DNA from: Steroidobacteraceae bacterium
GTDB taxonomy: Bacteria; Pseudomonadota; Gammaproteobacteria; Steroidobacterales; Steroidobacteraceae
Assembly (NCBI GenBank): GCA_025927665.1
Contig: JAICKZ010000215.1
Coordinates: forward strand, 1-5,581
Direction: 5' to 3'
DNA: 5,581 nucleotides
Position numbers and translations under genes: made by a program. Of the stretch, positions 1-3,703 are shown one piece after another (the first letter of the stretch is position 1; every line of letters begins with the position of its first letter). The notes under the pieces were generated by a model that was not told the DNA's origin, made no database searches, and was given only the letters and a program-made list of their open reading frames with translations.

Positions 1-105
1 CACCTTCGTCAACGCGGCTGTCAACGTCGTCTTGCCATGGTCTACGTGTCCAATGGTGCCTACGTTTACATGCGGCTTCGTACGCTCAAATTTCTCTTTT
101 GACAC
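1..105 (-). CDS. tuf: Elongation factor Tu, N-terminal 35 residues (gene runs off the window)
   Basis: EF-Tu is the cytoplasmic GTPase that carries aminoacyl-tRNA to the ribosomal A site. Only the first 35 codons are visible. They read V(M)SKEKFERTKPHVNVGTIG and continue through the P-loop GHVDHGKT at residues 19-26, which binds the GTP phosphates; this is the near-invariant EF-Tu N-terminus. The start is GTG at 105-103, chosen because it gives the canonical SKEKFERTKPH beginning and has AGAGGA eight bases upstream. E. coli tufA also begins with GTG. The gene follows fusA by 72 bases, the usual end of the str operon, so it is probably cotranscribed with it. The rest of the G domain and domains 2 and 3 lie outside the window, so integrity cannot be judged. 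Whether the genome has a second tuf copy cannot be seen. Confidence 0.97.
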   Translation of the reverse strand, partial: MSKEKFERTKPHVNVGTIGHVDHGKTTLTAALTKV

Positions 106-113
106 AGCGGCAA

Positions 114-119
114 TCCTCT
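114..119 (-). promoter_or_regulatory. Ribosome binding site of tuf
   Basis: The minus strand reads AGAGGA, eight bases before the GTG at 105-103. A strong Shine-Dalgarno at normal spacing supports GTG as the real start; no in-frame ATG gives the canonical EF-Tu N-terminus. Confidence 0.8.
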
Positions 120-177
120 GAAAGTTTCAATTCAAATAAATATTAATGACAGGTCTTAATCACAGTTAAAAATACAA

Positions 178-2268
178 TCAATCTCTATTGGTAATGATGT
201 TGGCAATATTAGTTGGCACTTCAACATACTTTGCAAACTCCATGGTATAGGTCGCACGACCCTGACTCATCGATCGCATCGAAGTGGAATACTGAAACAT
301 CTCGGCCAGCGGCACTTCTGCAGTGACAACCTTGCCGGAAACTGAATCTTCCATGCTCACAATTTGACCGCGACGACGATTCAAGTCGCCAACAATATCA
401 CCATAGTAATCTTCTGGTGTAACTACTTCGACCTTCATGATGGGTTCAAGAATAACCGGTGTGGCAGCATGCATTGCTTCTCTAAACGCCATCGATCCTG
501 CAATCTTGAACGCCATTTCGTTTGAATCCACATCGTGATACGAACCATCAAACAAAGTGACTTTCACATCAACAACGGGATAACCCGCCAGCACACCAGA
601 CTCGGTGGCTTCTTTAATGCCTTTGTCAACTGCGGGAATGTATTCACGCGGTATGGTACCGCCAACAATGGCATTCACAAATTCGTAACCTTTGCCGGGC
701 GCAGCAGGCTCAAGCGTAATCCACACATGACCGTATTGCCCGCGACCACCAGATTGACGCACAAACTTGCCTTCTTGATCGACCTTGCCACGAATGGTTT
801 CACGATAAGCCACTTGCGGCTTACCCACATTGGCATCCACTTTGAATTCGCGCTTCATGCGATCAACAATAATTTCCAAATGCAACTCACCCATGCCGGA
901 AATAATGGTTTGACCAGACTCTGAATCGGTATGCATACGGAACGATGGATCTTCTTTGGCCAAGCGCTGCAATGCGATGCCCATCTTTTCTTGATCCGCT
1001 TTGGTTCTGGGCTCAACTGCAACTGAAATCACAGGCTCGGGAAAGTCCATTTTTTCGAGTTGAATTGGCGCATCTGGATCACACAGCGTGTCACCTGTCG
1101 TTGCATCTTTTAATCCCACTGCTGCAGCAATATCACCAGCATATACTTCTTTAATTTCACTGCGCTCATTGGCGTGCATTTGTAACAAGCGACCAATGCG
1201 CTCTTTTTTATCCTTACCTGGATTAAGCACCATATCGCCTGATTTCATCACACCAGAGTACACGCGGAAGAATGTCAGATTGCCAACAAAGGGATCGTTC
1301 AGGATTTTAAACGCCAATGCCGCAAATTTCTCGGTGTCACTGGCCTTTCGCGATGCTTCCTTGTCATCCTTTGACAAGCCTTTTACGGGCGGCATCTCAG
1401 TCGGTGCCGGCATGAATTCGATAACCGCATCAAGCATGGCCTGAACGCCCTTGTTCTTGAAGGCAGAGCCACACAGCGTGAGGCAAATTTCATTACGCAG
1501 TGCACGTTCACGCAAGCCAGATTTGATCTCTGCTTCGGTTAGTGCCTCGCCTTCCAAATACTTGTTGGTCAACGTTTCATTCGCTTCAGCGGCAGCTTCT
1601 ATCATCTTCAAACGCCATTCGTCACACAACTGTTTCATATCAGCTGGCACTTCTCGATATTCAAATTTAGTGCCTTGAGTGGAATCGTCCCAACAGATCT
1701 CTTTCATGCGAATCAAATCAACCACACCAACAAATTTTTCTTCCGCGCCAATCGGTAATTGAATTGGCACTGGATTACCGCGTAGACGCGTGCCGATTTG
1801 TTCAACACAGCGAAGAAAGTTCGCCCCAGCACGATCCATTTTATTCACAAAGGCTAGACGTGGCACTTTGTACTTGTTCATCTGACGCCATACGGTTTCA
1901 GATTGTGGCTGCACACCCGCAACTGCACAGAATACAGCTATTGCGCTGTCGAGCACTCGCAAGCTACGTTCGACTTCAATGGTGAAATCAACGTGTCCAG
2001 GTGTATCAATAATGTTGATGCGATGTTCAGGAAAGTTATTTTCCATGCCTTTCCAGAAGCAAGTGGTTGCCGCTGCGGTGATAGTAATACCACGCTCTTG
2101 TTCCTGTTCCATGTAGTCCATGACAGCAGCGCCGTCGTGCACTTCACCGATCTTGTGTGAAACACCTGTATAGAACAGGATGCGTTCGGTAGTCGTGGTC
2201 TTACCGGCATCAATATGAGCGGAAATACCGATATTTCGGTAACGCTCAATTGGTGTAGTACGTGCCAC
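178..2268 (-). CDS. fusA: Elongation factor G (EF-G)
   Basis: EF-G is the GTPase that drives mRNA-tRNA translocation and, with ribosome recycling factor, splits ribosomes after termination. The product is 696 residues against 704 in E. coli, so it is full length. All G motifs are present: AHIDAGKT (17-24), the switch I segment RGITITAAAT (59-68), DTPGH with the catalytic His92 (88-92), NKMD (142-145) and GSAFKNKGVQ (267-276). The tRNA-mimicking domain IV shows SGGRGQYGHVW and the tip segment DGSYHDVDSNEMAF; domain V follows and the protein ends ITNRD. The start is GTG at 2268-2266, which gives V(M)ARTTPIERYRNIGISAHID and has GAGGA nine bases upstream. The stop is TGA. It lies 236 bases after rpsG, an unusually long gap holding candidate RNA structure, and 72 bases before tuf. 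It is clearly the canonical housekeeping copy, with no truncation or frameshift. Confidence 0.99.
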   Translation of the reverse strand: MARTTPIERYRNIGISAHIDAGKTTTTERILFYTGVSHKIGEVHDGAAVMDYMEQEQERGITITAAATTCFWKGMENNFPEHRINIIDTPGHVDFTIEVERSLRVLDSAIAVFCAVAGVQPQSETVWRQMNKYKVPRLAFVNKMDRAGANFLRCVEQIGTRLRGNPVPIQLPIGAEEKFVGVVDLIRMKEICWDDSTQGTKFEYREVPADMKQLCDEWRLKMIEAAAEANETLTNKYLEGEALTEAEIKSGLRERALRNEICLTLCGSAFKNKGVQAMLDAVIEFMPAPTEMPPVKGLSKDDKEASRKASDTEKFAALAFKILNDPFVGNLTFFRVYSGVMKSGDMVLNPGKDKKERIGRLLQMHANERSEIKEVYAGDIAAAVGLKDATTGDTLCDPDAPIQLEKMDFPEPVISVAVEPRTKADQEKMGIALQRLAKEDPSFRMHTDSESGQTIISGMGELHLEIIVDRMKREFKVDANVGKPQVAYRETIRGKVDQEGKFVRQSGGRGQYGHVWITLEPAAPGKGYEFVNAIVGGTIPREYIPAVDKGIKEATESGVLAGYPVVDVKVTLFDGSYHDVDSNEMAFKIAGSMAFREAMHAATPVILEPIMKVEVVTPEDYYGDIVGDLNRRRGQIVSMEDSVSGKVVTAEVPLAEMFQYSTSMRSMSQGRATYTMEFAKYVEVPTNIANIITNRD

Positions 2269-2277
2269 GATCCGATA

Positions 2278-2282
2278 TCCTC
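2278..2282 (-). promoter_or_regulatory. Ribosome binding site of fusA
   Basis: The minus strand reads GAGGA, nine bases before the GTG start at 2268. It lies about 25 bases downstream of the U-rich run at 2307-2315, so it is outside the proposed upstream RNA structure and should be free to bind the ribosome. Confidence 0.75.
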
Positions 2283-2298
2283 ACAATTAAAAAGTGCA

Positions 2299-2307
2299 AT
2301 GCAGTCA
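2299..2307. repeat. Direct repeat copy 1 (ATGCAGTCA)
   Basis: The nine bases ATGCAGTCA occur here and again at 2487-2495, both inside the rpsG-fusA spacer and in the same orientation. The 179 bases between the copies contain nearly all the candidate RNA structure. This could be a target-site duplication from an old insertion, but no terminal inverted repeats were found, and a 9-base match in a spacer this size can arise by chance. Confidence 0.4.
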
Positions 2308-2343
2308 AAACAAAAGCGCCATCCCGTCTGCGTGAGACGGACG
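2307..2343 (-). terminator. Terminator-like hairpin with U-rich run (possible attenuator before fusA)
   Basis: In minus-strand RNA, CCGUCU (2340-2335) pairs perfectly with AGACGG (2329-2324) around the loop CACGC. A second register pairs CGUCCGUCU (2343-2335) with AGAC plus GGAUG (2329-2326 and 2324-2320), giving nine pairs with one bulged G. Four bases (GCGC) then precede UUUUGUUUU at 2315-2307. The gap and the interrupted U run make it weaker than a textbook intrinsic terminator. Full termination here would silence fusA and tuf, so a partial or conditional role is more plausible. It begins at the base next to the long helix at 2344-2484. Confidence 0.35.
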
Positions 2344-2484
2344 CGAGTTGCAACCAAGTTGTATAGATTCCCGCATCCAGAGGCGACCAGATGTGACAAC
2401 CCGGAACCCGTCTAAAAATAGCGGGTTCCATTTTCAAAACTGCCTGACAACTATCGCAAGAGCGCTAGGCTCAATCACAACTCG
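2344..2484 (-). ncRNA. Candidate structured RNA element in the rpsG-fusA spacer
   Basis: Read as minus-strand RNA, CGAGUUGUGAUUGAG (2484-2470) can pair without interruption with CUUGGUUGCAACUCG (2358-2344): 15 pairs, five of them G.U. Three hairpins lie inside. The first is CUAGCGC/GCGAUAG with loop UCUU (2468-2451) and one G.A mismatch. The second is GGAACCCG/CGGGUUCC (2429-2422 with 2410-2403), eight perfect pairs around an 11-base loop. The third, weaker, is CAUCU/GGAUG (2393-2374). The G.U pairs would be A-C mismatches in plus-strand RNA, so the fold favours the transcribed strand. A closed multibranch junction followed by a hairpin and U run resembles cis-regulatory leaders such as riboswitches or ribosomal-protein leaders. 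I recognise no known family, and the fold was made by eye. Confidence 0.4.
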
Positions 2485-2486
2485 TC

Positions 2487-2495
2487 ATGCAGTCA
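2487..2495. repeat. Direct repeat copy 2 (ATGCAGTCA)
   Basis: This is the second copy of the repeat at 2299-2307. It lies two bases outside the 5' arm of the proposed 15-bp helix and nine bases beyond the rpsG stop codon. The match does not extend on either side (C here against A at both flanks of the other copy). Confidence 0.4.
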
Positions 2496-2504
2496 CTTCA
2501 AATC

Positions 2505-2984
2505 CTACCAACGATAATGTGCAAACGCACGATTGGCATCTGCCATGCGATGAGTGTCTTCACGCTTACGTACTGCGGTGCCACGATTTTCTGCAGCGTC
2601 CAATAGTTCAGCCGCCAGACGATGTGCCATGGTCTTTTCGCTACGCGCAGCTGCAGCTTCAATCACCCAACGCATTGCCAAGGTTTGACGGCGTGGTGTG
2701 CGAACTTCAACTGGAACTTGATACGTGGCTCCGCCAACACGACGGCTTTTTACTTCAACCGATGGCTTGACGTTGTCCAGTGCCAGCGACAGCAACTCAA
2801 TAGACTGATCGGGTTGCTTGCCAGTCTTTTCAGTAATGCGATCCACTGCGCCGTATACAATGCTTTCAGCAACTGACTTCTTGCCGCGCTCCATTACCAT
2901 GTTCATAAATTTGGACAACAACACGCTATTGAAGCGTGGATCAGGAAGAATGGTGCGAATAGGCGCGGAAGTTCTGCGGGACAT
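2505..2984 (-). CDS. rpsG: 30S ribosomal protein S7
   Basis: S7 is a primary 16S rRNA-binding protein that nucleates assembly of the 30S head, lies near the E site and, in E. coli, represses translation of the str mRNA. The product is 159 residues. Family signatures include ILPDPRF (12-18), GKKSVAESIVYGA (34-46), VEVKSRRVGGATYQVPVEV (75-93), the helix AMRWVIEAA and the ending RMADANRAFAHYRW, which matches the short (156-residue) S7 form. It is three residues longer than that form, and the excess falls around residues 56-66 between TGK and ALDNV. The ATG at 2984-2982 gives the usual SRR beginning. Only a weak GGU lies at Shine-Dalgarno distance, so translation may depend on coupling to rpsL, whose stop is 39 bases upstream. 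The stop is TAG. Confidence 0.98.
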   Translation of the reverse strand: MSRRTSAPIRTILPDPRFNSVLLSKFMNMVMERGKKSVAESIVYGAVDRITEKTGKQPDQSIELLSLALDNVKPSVEVKSRRVGGATYQVPVEVRTPRRQTLAMRWVIEAAAARSEKTMAHRLAAELLDAAENRGTAVRKREDTHRMADANRAFAHYRW

Positions 2985-3023
2985 AGTGTTACCGGTATTG
3001 AATGTGTCGTTTAATAATATTAA
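2985..3023 (-). promoter_or_regulatory. Short AT-rich rpsL-rpsG intercistronic region
   Basis: This 39-base spacer is AT-rich and contains the 13-base inverted repeat TTAATAATATTAA at 3011-3023, directly after the rpsL stop. No good Shine-Dalgarno precedes rpsG; the best is GGU in CCGGUAACACU. In E. coli the equivalent region is nearly 100 bases, folds, and is the S7 operator that couples rpsL and rpsG translation. At this length the E. coli-type site is not obviously present. Coupling is still plausible given the weak ribosome binding site. Confidence 0.45.
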
Positions 3024-3410
3024 TTACTTAGCAGCGGCCTGTTTTGGACGCTTGGCACCGTACTTAGAACGGCCTTGACGACGATTGGCAACGCCAGCGC
3101 AGTCGAGTGTGCCGCGAATGGTGTGATAACGCACACCAGGAAGATCTTTAACACGGCCACCGCGAATCATGACAACTGAGTGCTCTTGAAGGTTGTGACC
3201 CTCGCCACCGATATAACTGATGACTTCGAAGCCATTGGTCAAACGCACTTTGGCGACTTTACGCAAAGCGGAGTTCGGTTTCTTTGGAGTAGTGGTGTAC
3301 ACGCGCGTACACACACCGCGTTTTTGCGGACAAGCAGCCAATGCAGGTACCTTGGTTTTATAACTAGGTAGCCGACGAGGCTTACGAACCAATTGACTGA
3401 CAGTTGCCAT
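3024..3410 (-). CDS. rpsL: 30S ribosomal protein S12
   Basis: S12 sits at the 30S decoding centre, monitors codon-anticodon pairing and is the classic streptomycin-resistance target. The product is 128 residues, four more than E. coli S12, with the excess in the C-terminal tail KQAAAK. Signatures are MATVSQLVRKPR, CPQKRGVCTRVYTTTPKKPNS (27-47), LTNGFEV, YIGGEGHNLQEHSV and RGGRVKDLPGVRYH (83-96). Lys43 and Lys88, the usual streptomycin-resistance positions, are wild type; Asp89, the methylthiolated residue in E. coli, is present. The ATG at 3410-3408 was chosen because it gives the canonical MATV start, with AGGA 11 bases upstream; an in-frame extension to 3449 adds 13 unrelated residues and would run through a leader hairpin. 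It is the first gene after the promoter at 3545-3573 and lies 39 bases before rpsG. The stop is TAA. Confidence 0.99.
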   Translation of the reverse strand: MATVSQLVRKPRRLPSYKTKVPALAACPQKRGVCTRVYTTTPKKPNSALRKVAKVRLTNGFEVISYIGGEGHNLQEHSVVMIRGGRVKDLPGVRYHTIRGTLDCAGVANRRQGRSKYGAKRPKQAAAK

Positions 3411-3421
3411 ATCTCTCGTTT

Positions 3422-3425
3422 TCCT
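3422..3425 (-). promoter_or_regulatory. Probable ribosome binding site of rpsL
   Basis: AGGA lies 11 bases before the ATG at 3410, and a second purine stretch (GAGAG, 3417-3413) lies very close to the start. The spacing is slightly long. A leader hairpin ends seven bases upstream, at 3433, so access to this site could be modulated by leader folding. Confidence 0.5.
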
Positions 3426-3432
3426 AAATACA

Positions 3433-3456
3433 TATCGCTGCAATATCACAGCGACA
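3433..3456 (-). promoter_or_regulatory. rpsL leader hairpin 3, just upstream of the ribosome binding site
   Basis: In minus-strand RNA, UGUCGCUG (3456-3449) pairs with CAGCGAUA (3440-3433) around the eight-base loop UGAUAUUG: eight pairs including one G.U. That pair would be an A-C mismatch in plus-strand RNA. It lies just upstream of the AGGA of rpsL. No U run follows, so it is not a terminator. Confidence 0.45.
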
Positions 3457-3462
3457 CAGAAA

Positions 3463-3499
3463 CACCGAATCCCTCTCGCTACGCGGAGGTAATCCGGTG
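3463..3499 (-). promoter_or_regulatory. rpsL leader hairpin 2: 16-bp stem with two bulged A residues
   Basis: The minus-strand RNA from 3499 to 3463 folds on itself almost completely. CACCG-GAUU pairs with GAUU-CGGUG, then A3490 bulges; CCUC pairs with GAGG, then A3476 bulges; CGC pairs with GCG around the triloop GUA. This gives 16 pairs, two of them G.U, and uses every base except the two bulges and the loop. Single-base bulged adenosines in a long stem are common in protein-binding RNA sites, including ribosomal-protein operators; that role is inference. Putative rpsL leader attenuators have been predicted in Pseudomonas and Rickettsia, but I cannot tell whether this is homologous. Confidence 0.5.
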
Positions 3500-3508
3500 G
3501 TGAATAGA

Positions 3509-3527
3509 AACTCCAAATTACGGAGCT
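3509..3527 (-). promoter_or_regulatory. rpsL leader hairpin 1
   Basis: In minus-strand RNA, AGCUCC (3527-3522) pairs with GGAGUU (3514-3509) around a seven-base loop: six pairs, one G.U. It overlaps a perfect 10-bp DNA palindrome, CGGAGCTCCG, at 3521-3530. It lies about ten bases into the predicted transcript and is the weakest of the three leader hairpins. Confidence 0.3.
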
Positions 3528-3544
3528 CCGAAGAAAGGGGCGCG

Positions 3545-3573
3545 ATTTTAGGAATGCCTCAGCCCAGTGTCAA
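3545..3573 (-). promoter_or_regulatory. Sigma-70 promoter of the str operon (rpsL-rpsG-fusA-tuf)
   Basis: On the minus strand a perfect -35 box TTGACA (3573-3568) is followed after exactly 17 bases by TAAAAT (3550-3545), one mismatch from the -10 consensus. The bases after the -10 box are CGCGCCCC, a GC-rich discriminator of the kind that makes rRNA and ribosomal-protein promoters sensitive to ppGpp/DksA. Transcription should begin near 3538-3534, giving a leader of roughly 125 bases before rpsL. It lies 130 bases downstream of the rpoC stop, so the str genes need not rely only on read-through from rpoC. Confidence 0.8.
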
Positions 3574-3644
3574 CTAAACAATGGAAATGAACGCAAACTA
3601 ATTTCACTCCGCCCCGTAAATACACTCGTTTTGTCATCCTTTAA

Positions 3645-3660
3645 ACCAGGAACACCTGAT
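3645..3660 (-). other. Small hairpin between rpoC and the str promoter
   Basis: In minus-strand RNA, AUCAGG (3660-3655) and CCUGGU (3650-3645) form six pairs, one of them U.G, around the loop UGUU. Only a short UUAAA follows, so it is too weak to call a rho-independent terminator. It may stabilise the rpoC mRNA 3' end or be incidental. Apart from this and the promoter, 3574-3703 shows nothing recognisable. Confidence 0.25.
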
Positions 3661-3703
3661 CAAATCGAAGCGTTCCAAGTCCGGCAGTTATGCTGTGATC
3701 AAA

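Noticed and set aside
140..169. Possible tuf promoter in the fusA-tuf gap (TTAACT, 18 bases, TAATAT on the minus strand)
   Set aside because: Only four of six matches in each box, in an AT-rich stretch where such matches are expected by chance.
535..924. Plus-strand open frame of 129 codons inside fusA
   Set aside because: It lies entirely antisense to conserved EF-G domains IV and V, with low-complexity composition imposed by the fusA codons.
1938..2399. Minus-strand open frame of 153 codons spanning the rpsG-fusA spacer and the start of fusA
   Set aside because: Most of it overlaps fusA in another frame, the translation resembles no family, and no good ribosome binding site supports it.
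2359..2400. Possible fusA promoter (TTGTCA ... TATACA on the minus strand)
   Set aside because: The boxes are 28 bases apart, and no acceptable -35 box lies 16-18 bases before TATACA.
2348..2770. Plus-strand open frame of 140 codons over the spacer and the end of rpsG
   Set aside because: It overlaps conserved rpsG codons on the opposite strand, and the product is unlike any known protein; it is a frame shadow.
3411..3449. In-frame upstream extension of rpsL adding 13 residues (start at 3449)
   Set aside because: The added residues have no match to S12, whose canonical start MATV lies at 3410, and the extension lies in the structured leader.
3645..3660. Rho-independent terminator after rpoC
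   Set aside because: The stem is only six pairs with one U.G and there is no real U run; it is listed only as a weak hairpin.
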